Shown here piece by piece: positions 23,178 through 36,032 of a stretch of 64,000 nucleotides of DNA; position 1 is the stretch's first letter; each line of letters opens with the position of its first letter. The notes beneath the pieces are model-generated. The model did not search any database. It was not told the origin of the DNA and was given only the letters and a program-made list of their open reading frames with translations. The position numbers and the translations under genes were made by a program. The DNA is from Clarkia xantiana subsp. parviflora (taxonomy: Eukaryota; Streptophyta; Magnoliopsida; Myrtales; Onagraceae): NCBI GenBank assembly GCA_036873135.1, contig JAPTYO010000007.1:11452763-11516762 (forward strand), written 5' to 3'.

Positions 23178-25589
23178 CACGATTTTGTAATCAGTAAGAA
23201 CAATACATATATTTTTCGATCAGTTCTCTCTTTTATTTTTCGATAATTAGAAAGAACAATTCAAATTTGATTTCTTTTAATGTTATTATTAAATCTACGG
23301 TTTGGTAAAAAAAAAAATCTATAGTGTTTCTGATATATTTTTTTATTCCACATGAACTTCCGTTTGTAAGATAGTAATAATAAGATCCGCATATTGCGTG
23401 AATTTCTATTTTTAAATTAAAATTAATGTTATATTTATAATGTCAATGTACCAGACTTTTTATAGAAATTAATTTTATACTTTACATATATAAGCATCTT
23501 ATTCTTGATTTTTTTATAATAGTGCATAGAAGTTAGAAATATATAATATCATAGTCACTTCAAATTTAGTCAATTCTACTTTCACATGAAAAAAATCATT
23601 TATAAATAAGAACGTTATAAAAAAAGTGATGTGCGATAGTAAATATTTAAATCATATTATAATAAATAAATATATTTATACGTATTAAAATAATATAGTA
23701 TTTTTTTAATTAGAGTAATTTTACTTTTTTTTTTTTTTTTTTTCATTTTAAGACTCGGAATCACTAATATTGTCGCATAGCTAAATTTTGGGAATATTTG
23801 TTTTGATGTATTAGCTAATACATGTATTTAGCTAAGTATCGATTAATATATCTTAGTACATGTTTGGAAGGAATTTGTATTAGGATATACTAATAAAATG
23901 ACTAAAAGACTTACATACCCATAAGTTCACGTACCATTTTTTTAATTGTTATATTTAAGTTGTAATACAGGGGTCACCGGAGTCCAATCCAAAATCGACA
24001 AGGCCCAACCCAGAGCCGGGCCAAAGTTGGGCCCGGGGTCCAGAGTCTGGACGAAGTCGCCGGAGTCATTATCTACTAGGTCAAGGTAATAGTATTTTGG
24101 TCATTAGACACTATTTATTAAATAATATTTTATTTTTTGTGAGACTTAACTAATACATGATTAACTATATAAATGAGTATAAATAATACCAATAAATAAT
24201 GTCATCCAAACAAAGTATAATATACTCTTAAAGTAAGAAACTTTAAAATTAATTTTAAACCTCAAAATTATACATTTCTCCATATTTTTATCTAATTAAT
24301 CGAATAAAATTACATTTTAGGAATGTAAATATTAGAATTTAGAAGGCAGAATTGAATACAATTCAACTCAAAAACTCCCTATCAAAGGCTTACATCATTA
24401 TATCACCTACTTACCAAATATAGCTAGGGACCAAATATGGTGTGAATGTGGGGCACGAAATCTCAACGATAGCAACTGAAAATATTAAAAATTACTAAGT
24501 GTTTTTAGAGTTATTTTTCAAAACGAGCACATTTTGATAAGGCTGGTGATTTCTTCAAGAGCTGGTGAGCGCCTAACTAAACGTAAAACTTGAACTGCTT
24601 TGCCAGGAAAGCTCAACCTTAATTGGTTACATTATCAACTTCTTGATGAATACAATTCAATGCCATTTGTTTGTGTCTTATTAGTGATAGCTTAAAGTAA
24701 CCACGGTGCTAATCTATAATTTGGCCGTCGCAGCTAATGGAGATATGAGATAATTAGAAATTGATATGGTTTTAAAGATACTCAAATCATTTTTGCAATC
24801 AAAGCCCATTCCAGTTGCACAACTTAGAGTTCTGTTACAGAAGTCAGGAGCTAATGCGAGCAGGTTTTGAGTTAAATAAAGCCCATCCCATCTTCATTGT
24901 TGCACAAAGTTTCTCAAATAGTTTATGCAGTTAGATAATTGTCTACTCATTAGATATATATATATATATATATATATACTTCAAACGATGGATGTACATA
25001 GATATAGAGAATACTATTTCATTACATGCATATCAAGCCACCTATTTGACGTATTTTAGGGCAAATATAAAGAAGCAATCTCAAGAGTTTTTCCAATATA
25101 TGAGCAAAACATGTAAATCTCTCATCTTATCATCATCATCATACAATACCTACTGAACAACTGCGTCATATAATATAAGTAAGTTAAAGAGGGAGAAAAG
25201 GAAAACCACCCTCCATATATCTTACAACAGCTTCCATTTCAATGCCCGAACTGAAAAATACGTAGAGTGTTCAGTTTAATCTTAAGGTTACAGACTCACA
25301 ATACATATTTCCGACATTGCCCATATATCGATTCAGCAACATTGGATGAACCTCTAGTGAACAACACCATAAGGATTAAGGAGCTACAATTGCAAAAAGG
25401 AAAAAAAGTGAATAAAATAAAATCCAATATAACCATAAGTTAGAGGATGCTCTCATCTATCCTTTCCATTATTGCCCGCCCCCCATATCATAGTGATGCT
25501 CAACTTCCCTCCATTAGTAAGTAGAGTTGCCTGCTGTTACTGCAGAACCATCCCCATCCATCCCACTAACTTCAAAGGAAGCAAAAGCA
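23178..25589. other. Intergenic region, AT-rich, with a possible MITE relative
   Basis: No gene. About 23795-24225 shares words with the left arm of the element at 37911 (GTATTAGCTAATACATG, GTATTAGGATAT, AATGACTAAAAGAC) and holds a GC-rich patch (about 23968-24066). A TA microsatellite lies at about 24955-24978. From about 25200 rightward this is likely the 3'UTR side of the poly(A)-binding protein gene. Confidence 0.5.
23795..24225. mobile_element. Probable diverged relative of the Harbinger-like element
   Basis: Shares GTATTAGCTAATAC-like words and the AATGACTAAAAGAC block with 37911-38090. Ends are approximate (TTTGTTTTGATG left, CATCCAAACAAAG right). No clear target duplication. Confidence 0.4.
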
Positions 25590-27999
25590 TCAGTAGGGCC
25601 TATATCGCATTGGCCGTCTGAACCTGGGGACTCTCCTGTCCAAGTAGAATGAATGACAACCTCAGACTATTTTATGCTGTTCTATCAATCAAATAAGATT
25701 ATGCATTTTGTACTGCTGGTGAAATTCTTTAAAGCATTTCAAGGCACGAAAAGTTCAAAATGCGTACCCATATCCAAAAGGGGGAGGAGGGTACATAGGT
25801 GCGAATGGCCTTCGGGACCTAAAACCAAGATATGGGTTTGGACGTCTTCCTCGGTACTGCTTCAGTCCAGGAACATTGGTTCTCTTGGCAGAGACCTGAG
25901 CATATACATTGCAGTTATCATCATCATACATAACCATACCCCCAAGTGTTGGAACTCACATGCATCATCATCAATTGTTTCCTTTGGGCAATATTTCGAT
26001 TAAACTACCTTTAACTGACGTCCATGAAGCTCTGATTCATTTAACAGAACTGCATTTGGAACAGCTTCTGCTTCAACAAATTCCACATATGCAAATCCTT
26101 TGGGTTGACCAAACTTGTCTGCTAGAATTGTGACTCGATTAACTGTTCCACATGACTGGAAATGCTGCTGAACCTCCTCAGGCGTGCATGCATAGTCTAC
26201 CTGAGGTGAAATAGCAAAACATAACCATAAGGTATGCACACATATAATTGTTTCTAAACTGTCTTTCTTATTCATTTTCTGTAGGCATTTGTTTAGGAGG
26301 GATAGTTACCCTATACTAAGACCCGGACATGTAGCGACTAAGAATATCAGAACCAGCCATCATAAAAGCGATACAGTTCAGTCAGATTTTGTTTTTTCAT
26401 CAATGCAATGCAGTCACTTTAGTAAGAATCGACTATTGAAGCAGTTAACAATAAATTTGAAACCTTTCAACAGTTACTTGACCATAAATTAGCAGCCTGC
26501 ATAAGCATATTAAACATCGACATTATCAATAAACCAACCTCATGGGGCACCATCATGAAGGTAAGTATAAACATGAACGCGGCATTTAGGAACCTTAGCT
26601 ATGCACAAACAGAACATGACCAGGTAGACTTCCACCAATCTCAACATAAACAGATCATATGTTACTGTAAATTAATAATCAAACAGTTCAAGAGAACGCG
26701 AACATAATCAGAGATGATCACTAATCCAATACCGAATATCAAATGTGTAAGTCCCCATAATAAGAATTAGATGGCACAGGAGAAATAGCTTACATTGCCA
26801 ACATAGATCGAGCGGCCGTCCACCTCCTCCTTCTCAGCTGCACTCGCAGAGGCACCAGGGGAATCTTCAAAGATTCAGAGGAAACAACCATATAGAAATG
26901 TTAGCAAAAATCTTAGTGGACATTTATTCGTCAAAATAATAATCATTCCTGGAACAGATGAGTCAAGTTTTACAGTCTTTTTCTTCTTATAAGTCATAGT
27001 AGTGCCATTACGACCACAAATTCATTGTTAAATCAAGAAGTTACCCTGAATCCTGTGGGATGAAAGATTGCATACATGTTTAAGATCTACAAGTGTTTAC
27101 TGGGGGAAAACAATGGCTGTACACACAAAGGGGCATAAGAACACTGTACAGATGAGTAGAGTGTCTTCGATGACGTGAATTTGTGAAGTACAAATGAGCT
27201 TCAAGTTGACCGTCATTCAATAAGGCAGGATCAATTTGAAATTGCAATTCTAGGTGACTACAGTCATTCATAACCTCATGTTGCATCAGATGATGTGTCT
27301 TTAGAGCAACAGAAGCGACCATGCACTCAAGGCTAAAACTGAAGGTTTTTTTTTTTTGCTGAAATAGCTAAAACTGAAGTAAACACAAGGAATTCCACAA
27401 CCCTGAATAGTGATAGGTGTGCTGACAGAGGGAAGAGAAAAAGTGTAAAACGCAGGAACCATATGGACGATCAAATACCCTAATTTTCATTATTCTTCTG
27501 CTATTCAACTTAATGTAGTAAATAAGTATATGTTCAACCCGAGTCAGTCAACAGTGATCAGATATGATATGATAAGTAAAAGAAAGATTCTTGATTTGTA
27601 CAGCAATTAACGAAGAGAAACTATGAGCTCATCAAAATGTATTACATTTATTAATACAAATGAATCTAATTCGTACCTTGGCCAGAGCCCATCTCCTTCT
27701 CGACTTTGGCCTGCAATTCACGAAGAGCACCGGCTTCTTCTTCGATCTCCTTGAGTCTCTTTTTCATATCCTCCAATTCCTGATTAACAAGTGCTTGAGT
27801 GAGTGAGAGAGAGAGAAAGAACATAATACAGATTGGTTGATTGATTGAATAGAGAAAAGACCTTGGTGGAGCTGTTAGCGTTGTCAGTAGCAGCGGGATC
27901 TTCATAGTAATCGGTGTCAGCATCCATTTCTCCTTCTTCTTCTTCGGGTATTTCACCTCCATAGACTTCATGCTCCTGCGCTTCGCGTTCTTCGTCCAT
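25590..27999 (-). CDS. PABN: Nuclear polyadenylate-binding protein (PABN / PABPN1 type)
   Basis: Binds growing poly(A) tails in the nucleus and helps set tail length. Six minus-strand exons, 27999-27862, 27779-27677, 26864-26794, 26200-26009, 25895-25768, 25635-25590, give 225 residues. Acidic N-terminus ([20 protein letters not shown]), a coiled coil around residues 47-75 ([20 protein letters not shown]), then one RRM: RNP2 IYVGNV at residues 100-105 and RNP1 KGFAYVEF at 138-145, within [20 protein letters not shown]. The C-terminus [19 protein letters not shown] followed by an Arg/Pro/Tyr-rich tail ending [11 protein letters not shown] is the family's usual end; the last exon is only 46 nt. 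Arabidopsis has three such genes (PABN1-3); the orthologue is not resolved. Further upstream bases 28090-28110 form a long T run. Confidence 0.95.
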
Positions 28000-28537
28000 C
28001 CTTCCTTCGTATTCAATTGAATTGAATCACCTCGTGCTCTCTGTCGAGCCCCTTCCCTTGTGAATATGATTTTTAGGGGTTTGAGATTTTTTTTTTTTTT
28101 TTTTTTTTTAAGATTTGCTTTTAAGGCAAAATAATAAAAAGAATCGGTGGGTGCCACGTGACGGAGAAAGCAACGGAAATCATTGAAATTACAACTTCAG
28201 GATCGGCAGTACTTGGGCTGGGCTTTTACAATACTATATCAGAGCGGAAAATTAAGTAGTAATTATACCCCTGAACTTTAAAATAAAGTAGTAAACCATG
28301 TAAATTCAGCCTCATCTCGAGGTTAGGATTAGGAATATAAATTTCATATCATTAACACTTTATTTTTTGAATTAATCCGTGAAAATTAATTTAAATATTA
28401 CAAATATATTATAAATATTGTCCTCATTTAGAACAATTTGATTAAAAAAACGTAGGTGACGATAATTTATCTTTTTAAGTAACACATAATCTACCATTAT
28501 TATATGGAAAATATCTCAAATGAGGTGACAAACGGGT
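28000..28537. other. PABN upstream region
   Basis: Promoter side of the PABN gene. Contains a T run at about 28087-28109. No gene. Confidence 0.5.
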
Positions 28538-28545
28538 ATTCTATT

Positions 28546-28894
28546 CAGTGTTATCAGGACCGGACCGGCCATCGGACCGGCAAGGCCACCGGTTCCCGGT
28601 TCGCCGGTCCGAACCCGGTCCGAGCCCGGTTCAGTTACATAGTGGTCTTCACTATAACCGACCGGTTCGCTCTTAAACCGGCCGGCTCTCTTTAAAAATA
28701 GACCGGTTCACTAATATAAATTACTAACTCTGTAAAAAACCGGCCGATTTGCTTAAAAAACCGGCCGGTTCGATATAAAACCGCTATCAAACCGGGTTCA
28801 GTAACATTGTCCGGAAATGACTGAACCGGACCGGGAGGACCTCCGGTTCCGGTCCGAACCCGGTTAAACCGCCGGTCCGGTTCTGATAACATTG
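28546..28894. mobile_element. hAT-like MITE, 349 bp, GC-rich
   Basis: Ends CAGTGTTATCAGGACCGG and, in reverse complement from the right, CAATGTTATCAGAACCGG. A perfect 8-bp direct repeat ATTCTATT flanks it (28538-28545 and 28895-28902), as expected for hAT. The interior is built of ACCGG/CCGGTTC words that can fold back along much of its length. It lies next to a dispersed repeat whose other copy (47115-47280) lacks it. Confidence 0.88.
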
Positions 28895-28902
28895 ATTCTA
28901 TT

Positions 28903-29020
28903 ATTGAGTATTTTTATTGAAACAATAAATTTATTTCTGAAGGAAAATTTAGAAACTATTATTTTTGTGTAAAACCTATTTATTTTATGTAAGACATTAA
29001 ACCTTGTTTTTATTTTGTAA
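28903..29020. repeat. Dispersed repeat A, copy 1
   Basis: GAGTATTTTTATTGAAACA, TTTATTTCTGAAGG and GTAAGACATTAA appear in the same order as at 47122-47280. Family unknown. Confidence 0.65.
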
Positions 29021-29149
29021 CACCCCATTTAATTCACTCTGAATTTTTTAAATCAATTTTAAGTTTTTGGCTTTTGATTTGAAAATGATGGTTGTAAATT
29101 TTATTATTTAGCTATCTTTTATAAATATTATGAATTGTAATTACTCTAA

Positions 29150-29620
29150 TTTAATGTCCAATTAATAAGTAAAATGATGTAAATCATACAATATGTTTGA
29201 AAATATATGATTTTTGATACCAATAGAATTTAAAATGTATGTGTCAAAATAGTGGTAATATGGTACTTACTTCAATTATCCGTCTAAAAATGTCTCTTTA
29301 AAAAATTATTTACAAAATTAACCTAATACTTTTCTAAATATCAAAATCTACATCTAACAACTATATAATACTATTATAATACTGTTATAACTCAGTTTGA
29401 CTTAACTGATCTTAGTCGGTTCTGGTCCCATTTGAGTTAATTCTTAACATTTGTATAAATCATAAGCGTTTATTTGTGATGCTTGTAAAATAATCTAGTT
29501 AAGTTTGTATATATTTAAAATGTATTTAAAGACAAATTTTAGATGATTGAAGAAATTACTAATTATTAACGTTTTGAATCTTTTTATGCATTTTAATTTT
29601 AAAATATGTTAGTACAAAAA
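29150..29620. repeat. Dispersed repeat B, copy 1
   Basis: Diverged copy of an AT-rich repeat also at about 52395-52850 and at 57430-57695 continuing at 63084. Shared words: ACAATATGTTTGAAAA, TTTAAAATGTA, TTTCTAAATAT, TTTGACTTA, TAACATTTGTATAA. No coding trace. Confidence 0.55.
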
Positions 29621-30078
29621 AACTATATTTTCAAATGTGTTATATATTTTATATAATTTTCTCAATAAAATAAAATTATATATTAAATTTTCGCATTTTT
29701 TTACATAGCATGTTCCTCCTATTATAAATCTTTTAAGTATTTGAAATATGTATATTATTGATTGAAAAGTACAACATAACATAGATGCATGCATCCATAT
29801 ATATAAACCAAGCAAGCGACAAACATACAGTAGTAGCGTACAATACAAGGCAGCACAGTGAATATAGCAAAACCAAATAATACGACTACTTAATTCAACA
29901 TCAAGTTATGGACCAGTAGTCAATAACACACTATACGCCCTCCGAAGATGCGCAACTGTTTATTTTAGCTATGGACTACTCACCACCAATATTATAAATA
30001 TAGAGTAGCTGACTTTGACTAATGTATATATTAAATTAAAGATAGAGTTGAATATGATGAAGCTCAACTCATCATTGA

Positions 30079-30916
30079 TCAATACTGGTGACTGGGTGGC
30101 TTCTCAAGATCTTCAAGACTGGTGGGACGGAACCAGGCTTTTTCCGAGGACTCATCGTCATTGATCTGCAGCTGCTGGCCATCTTCCTTGTTGGGGATAT
30201 TGTGGACGACGTCAGCAGCAGCAGAAGCAGGTCCAAAAACACCGGTGTAAGGGTGAGGTGCCCAGTACTTGTTATCAGCAGCCTGCCTCGCCGACGCTTC
30301 TTCTATCACTTCATCCGGAACCACCGTTGGTCGCACCTGTTCCTCCACGTTCTTCTCGTACCCCGATGATGTATGCCCACTTCTCCTGTATTATATATAT
30401 ATGGTTGCAAAATATTCCACGTATAATTTATGAGTTTTAAAGAAGAATAATATTTTAGAACAAATTAATGAATAAATTTTAATTGAATATCGTGCTGATT
30501 ACGCTTATTTTAAGACAATTTTGCTTATTCACTAATTAATTGGTTGTGCTAATTAAAGGATAATATGGGCGATTGTCTTGACGAGCTAGCACGAAAACCC
30601 CACCAGTCAGAACAAAATCTTAACTGAACTTTACTAGAACAAAACTTGCGATCAAATTCGATCTATAAAGCTGACGATTTCGACAGATGGAATAAAAAAT
30701 TTCTAATTAATTATCATTATATGATCATGCATAGGGTATGTATCAAAAGAAGTGTATCTCAATCTATTTACTTCAAGGCCGGTAGGTGGTAGGCTAGGTA
30801 AGCTTCACCGACTGATAAACTAACCCCGACCCCAACCTAACTCATCTATATCATCTATCTATACACAATAAAACAATTATATTGGACGACCCCTCATTTT
30901 ATAAGACCTAATTGTC

Positions 30917-30957
<41 letters not shown>

Positions 30958-31892
30958 CTGGTGACGTGGCATGGACCCATCTTCATTGTCGCATTCAGAT
31001 CACAATTTTAATTTATTCCATCAGTATATGAATGAAGGAATGAATAAAATAGCGCGGATCATCCGTGTCTTAAATTATTATTATTCAATTCCCTCATTTT
31101 CTTAAATTTTATTATAAAAGACCGCGTCCACATTACCAATCGCAAGTCTTACTTAGCCTATTTCATGACTTTATTTATGGATAATCATTTTATACATGTC
31201 CTATAAATAAATATACACAACTAGATCATCAATTCAAGGTGGCTGCTTTATTTTTACTTTTTAATAACAATAATAATGATTAAAAAAATTGTTGGATCCT
31301 ATATGGTTGATCAAACCGATGATGGAATAATAATTAAGAAGGGGCAAGACCACGACTTTGTTTGAGTTGAAACATAAAAAATGTTGATATTTACCGAATT
31401 AATTATTAACTAATACCAATTTACTAATTTACTTTACTTTTTTTTTTGGTATCAATTTATCTTCCTTTGAGTGTGTAGGACAATTAATTAAGCATCTTAA
31501 TTTGCAAGTAGAGATCATCTGGGTGGGAGATTAATAATTAATACAATTAATTGATCGTCATGAAATCGTTATCCCGCTAACAACAGATATGCAAGGATCA
31601 AAATATTAGTATATATATACTTAAATTTAAGGATGTATGTATAAATTTAGGAGTTTTATGTAAATGGCCTGAAGCTGAGCTGCTATATACATGCATGTTG
31701 ATGTTTAACATAGCAAACAAGCTCAGGTCAGTATATGTTGTTATTAATAGTGTAATTAGAAGAAGAAGAGATGAGATTAAATAATAATCACCTGAAATTA
31801 GCAGCTGCTGCAGCGCTCCAGATTTGAGTGATGATTCCTCCTCCTCCTCCAATATTCCTCCTCCTCAAATTATTAACTGTGGAAGCTGCCAT
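30079..31892 (-). CDS. Small LEA-like protein (At5g17165 type)
   Basis: 135 residues from two minus-strand exons, 31892-31792 and 30385-30079, split by a 1406-bp intron. Exon 1 encodes MAASTVNNLRRRNIGGGGG and IITQIWSAAAAANFR, a basic, Ala-rich N-terminus that could be an organelle-targeting peptide. Exon 2 has SSGYEKNVEEQVRP, VVPDEVIEEAS, KYWAPHPYTGVFGP and, at the end, AWFRPTSLEDLEKPP. The YWAPHP-TGVFGP and WFRP-LEDLEKP blocks are those I associate with the Arabidopsis protein At5g17165, annotated as late-embryogenesis-abundant-like. Role unknown; likely a small hydrophilic stress-linked protein. A TATA-like TATTTATAAATA lies at 32074-32063 (minus), about 170 bases before the ATG. A TA microsatellite lies inside the intron at about 30924-30955. 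Confidence 0.8.
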
Positions 31893-32062
31893 ATAACAAA
31901 CACCCTCCTTCAAAATTTAATTATATTTTGCAGAGAGATTATTATTAGAGATAAACTAGCTAGAAGAAGTAGCAGCAGCAGCTCTTCTCTTCTCTTATCT
32001 TCTGTGTGTGTTTTAGCTTAATAATCAAATCCCGTCTAATTGAAGCAAGCAGCACCCACCCT

Positions 32063-32074
32063 ATTTATAAATAT
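32063..32074 (-). promoter_or_regulatory. TATA box of the LEA-like gene
   Basis: TATTTATAAATA on the minus strand, about 170 bases upstream of the ATG at 31892. Confidence 0.5.
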
Positions 32075-33684
32075 ACACAAACATACAAAAGGAATCAAGA
32101 AGACAATTAATATTTGGCTACACCAGGTGTACATGAACCCGTTTGTGGATTATGTGTGGGACCCACCCATTCTCGTGCTGTCGATCAATCGGGTGGGTGG
32201 GTGTACTGTCTGCTCTGCACTGCTCCTGGTGGCCGGTACACCGTACGTTACGGTAATGACTAACGGAATATTCCTCATTGTCTCCAATCCATTTTCCCGC
32301 ATATGCTCTCTGTTAACGTCCGCTTGTAACTTCACTTGTACGTTACTGATAATTTATTTATTAATTGCATGTAGTAAATAAGGTTTTGTTGGGGCCGGGG
32401 TAACTCTATTATTGGCTTCTTCTTCATGGCTCTAACAATCAAACTTTAAACTAAGCTTGGTTCGGCGTAACGCTGATTAATTACATGAGCTCTTCTATTA
32501 CTAATGATGAAATATCCGCCTAATTAAGATTCCTAATTATATATAGTGCGTTCAAGTTGTACACATAGTCATTATAAGAGCATTCATAATAATTAATAAT
32601 TATGCCCGTGATTATCTTGGCTTGTTTGGCTGTTAGCTACCTTCCCTTCCTTTGGGTGTATCGTCATCAATAGGTCGGAAAATTTGGCGGCACGTGATCG
32701 ATATGCATGATGGGGTAAGCGTGAACTAACAAGCACGATTTTTTTGTTTACATTTTCTTTTGCCAACAACACGCACGAAAAAAAAAGCACGAAATTAAAC
32801 GAATCAAATAATAATTATGATGCTTACATAATTCAAACACCAATTTCTATTCAATGTATCCATATATATACTAAAATATCTGTATATAAGTAATGATATG
32901 CAATGCCTTCAATTTAGACTTTTATGTGGAAGAAAGATTATTCTGACACTTAAGTAACTTTTTAAAAAAATTGATGTGGATCAATAAATGAAGCTATTTT
33001 AATAAATATAAAAATAAAGTTGTTTAAAATACTTATATTTATTATGATGTTATAACTTCAATCAAGATTATAGAATATATAAATTATATAGAGTTTATCT
33101 TTCATTTATAATAAGGATTTCAAATTAACAGTATCGAACAACTTGAATCTAACTTGGCCTTTTCGAATCATTTTAGTTAGATTAAACACAAATTCACCCT
33201 ATTTTTAAGCATAACTTAATTACATTTTATGAGCATTGGATATTATTATAAATTATATATTATATCAAGATAGTTAGAAGGGGCGGATATAAGAGAAGAA
33301 TGAAAAGCATATTCGTTTCTCAGATGCGGCAATGAATAAATATAAAATAAACAAAGAATAATTTTGGGTTCCCAGTCATTAGCAGCACACTGATTAATTG
33401 AGAACGAAGATAAGATATAAGAACATTTTATTACTCTTTCTTATTATTATTATTATTCTTTACTTTCCATTTCACGACTGAAAAGTCAGATTCTCCATCA
33501 AGTTATCAGCAATACTGATGTGAAGTTATATTCTTTGCATGTTAATTAATTTCAAAACTTATATGAAGTAATTTAATGGTTAGAGAGGTTATAGAAAAAT
33601 TTATGTGGGAATTAAATTCAGCAAAAAAATCTAACCATCGTGTTTTTAAGATAAAAATATGCATAATTGCATGAATTCTGCCAC
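32075..33684. other. Intergenic region upstream of the LEA-like gene
   Basis: No gene seen. AT-rich, with short frames lacking family resemblance. The part near 32100-32400 is less AT-rich and may hold promoter elements. Confidence 0.5.
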
Positions 33685-33697
33685 TATTTGAATAATT

Positions 33698-33932
33698 TTT
33701 TTTTTTTTTGTTTTCCCGCGGGGTGGTCCTAGGGGGCCCTCATCAGGAGGGCAGCACCCGTAGCATGCTTGGGCCACACCTAGACTAATCTTCACTTGCA
33801 CCGGGTCAGACCTTAAGGGGTAAAGTGCTGGCCATAAACAATTTTCCATTCCTATGGTCACTAGCGGGGATTGAACCCCTGACCTCTGATTAAGGAATGA
33901 GACGCTGAACCACCTCACCATTGTTATATGGT
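33698..33932 (-). mobile_element. tRNA-derived SINE, full length with target duplication
   Basis: Minus-strand order: CCATATAACAATGGTGAGG head, an A-box-like GTGGTTCAGCG, a B-box GGTTCAATCCC (within GGGGTTCAATCCCC), a unique body with GGCCAGCACTTTACCCC and a 3' poly(A) tail (T run at 33696-33710 on plus). A perfect 13-bp direct repeat TATTTGAATAATT flanks it (33685-33697 and 33933-33945). About 235 bp. The two pol III boxes lie in the usual order and spacing for a tRNA-related head. Confidence 0.9.
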
Positions 33933-34059
33933 TATTTGAATAATTGATGTCATAAACCATGAGTTTTTATTATTTTATTTAAAATATTGAATAAGCAGGG
34001 GAAATCTCGAGACACATCGCTGTTCTAGAGTCAATGTACTTTTTTTTTTAATAATTGCT

Positions 34060-34606
34060 GATATTTGAAAAAAAAAAAAAACAACTGGGGATGGGGATGG
34101 ATCATTCATTGATGGGAGACGAGAAAAGTGTTGTTATAGATTTAGATTTTATGCTCCACCCTTCGTGTTTCAGATTGTATCTCACCATTAATATCTTAAC
34201 ACATGTTTTTAAATTTAATTTTTCCTTCTAGAATTCACTAATCTCAATAGTATTTTAGAAAAAAAAATATAAAATCAATTACACATAAAACACATATCAA
34301 AATCTTAACGGTGAGATATATCAGTTGGTTATATATATGTTTGTTTTGCCAAAATTTGGTCAAATATTCAATACATTTTGATACCATAGGAAAGGCATTC
34401 TTCTCACCTCCTTCTGCAAGGGAAGAATATATTTTCCCATTGGTATTAAATAAAACAATGACGAAAATGAGGAAATAATTATATCCATGCTTAAGACTTG
34501 AGAGGTCAATGGATTAATTTTTTTAATATAACTGTTGATCTTTGAAAAAGGAGAAAATGGGGATGGTGATGGCTCAGTGATGGGAGACGAGAACAAGTTG
34601 TTTGGT
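34060..34606. repeat. Duplicated ~80-bp segment, two copies about 470 bp apart
   Basis: About 34070-34130 and 34520-34600 share GGGGATGG, GATGGGAGACGAGAA and the preceding TTTTTTTAATA...TTTGAAAAA context. The stretch at 34225-34275 resembles the units of the array at 35267. Confidence 0.6.
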
Positions 34607-34666
34607 AAGATTCTAACCTGGTTAGCTACCTATGTAATTAGGTTCATATTATTGAGATTGGAATGG

Positions 34667-36032
34667 TAGGAGTGAAACCGGCTCGACCGGACCGGTTTTA
34701 CTTGTTTCTTTCGAGTATTTATATTTTTTATCTAATTTTTTTCTAATAATTGATCAAAAATCGCGCGTGAAAAAAAAAAAACGTCCATTAGTAGTTTGAT
34801 TTTTTAGGTCCGGCCTTTTGGTTTAAAACGAAAATCCGAAAATATCAATCAACAATTAAAATGCTCATAATTTCTATAATCTATATCAAACAGAAAAGAC
34901 AAATAACATACATTAATACAATCAAATAATATACAAAATGAAAGTGAGAAATACTTATGTTAGGGGTCTCCTTGAAACACCAAAAAATAGAGTCCAATTA
35001 AAATCAGCTACACCATCAGTTACACTATAAATTTGTTAAGTGCATAATAGATAATTATCTCCTAATTCAAATTTAATATTATTTAAATTTAAATATAATT
35101 ATCTCCTAATTTAAATTTAATATTTAGCATTGCCGCTCCATTTATGTTCTTCTTGCTTTTAACATTTAATTTTTTTTGAATAAATTTTATGTTTAAACAT
35201 TTATATTGTTTTTTCCTATATATTTACATAAGAATACTTATAAACTCATTTATGCTAAAATGTATTAAACACATTTACCCTCTAGGGTTCACCCGTCCCA
35301 ATAGGGTTTTAGAAAAAAAAATTATAAAATTATTTAAACACATTTACCCTCTAGGATTCACGCGTCCCGATAGGGTTTTAGAAAAAAAAAATTATAAAAT
35401 TATTTAAACACATTTACCCTCTAGGGTTCACCCGTCCCAAAAGGGTTTTAGAAAAAAAATTATTCTACCAAATTACTGTAAATTATCATATCGTAAATAT
35501 GAAGTTCTTAAAATTAGTCAAATAAGAAAATGTGCTAACAAAGAATAAATATATATATATTTTTAAAAAAGATATATATCTATATTTAAAAAAAAAATCC
35601 AAAAGAAACGATTACATACTCAAACATGTGAAAAAAGTCACATGTAATGCACTCTACAAAAAATGAAAAAAAATATTGACGTGTCATTCTGTGATTGGCC
35701 TCTATTTTGTTGTGTTTTAAGGGGTCTCCTTACCTTACACACTCTCAGTGAAAGTAGGAAGTGGCTCTTTACAATTTATAATACATTAATCAATTAATTA
35801 TTTTGATTAATACAACTAATATAATATATATTGTATATATATAATTAACCTAACGATCAGTTCAGTTCCCACGGGTCTCAAAGCGTAAAGACCGAACCGG
35901 TCCAAAAACCGAACTAGAGTAGAAAATTCGGTCCGGAAATTGGACTGCACATCGTTGGTTCGATCTTTTCGCTTCAGACTGGATCATTATTTGTAGATTT
36001 TTCGGACCAACTGGATTTTGCTTTCACCCTTA
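34667..36032. mobile_element. hAT-like non-autonomous element, 1366 bp
   Basis: Ends TAGGAGTGAAACCGG and, in reverse complement from the right, TAAGGGTGAAAGC. Flanks TGGAATGG (34659-34666) and TTGAATGG (36033-36040) match at 7 of 8 positions, as expected for an aged 8-bp target duplication. Subterminal GGACCGG and CCGGTCC words occur near both ends. No transposase. It contains the tandem array at 35267-35465. Confidence 0.68.
35267..35465. repeat. Three tandem copies of a 69-70-bp unit
   Basis: Units start at 35267, 35336 and 35406, each with AAACACATTTACCCTCTAG, CGTCCC and AGGGTTTTAGAAAAAAA. Copies differ at a few sites. Confidence 0.9.

Noticed and set aside
33840..33920. tRNA gene
   Set aside because: The A/B boxes belong to a SINE head; acceptor stem and anticodon arm do not fold as a functional tRNA, and a poly(A)-tailed body follows.
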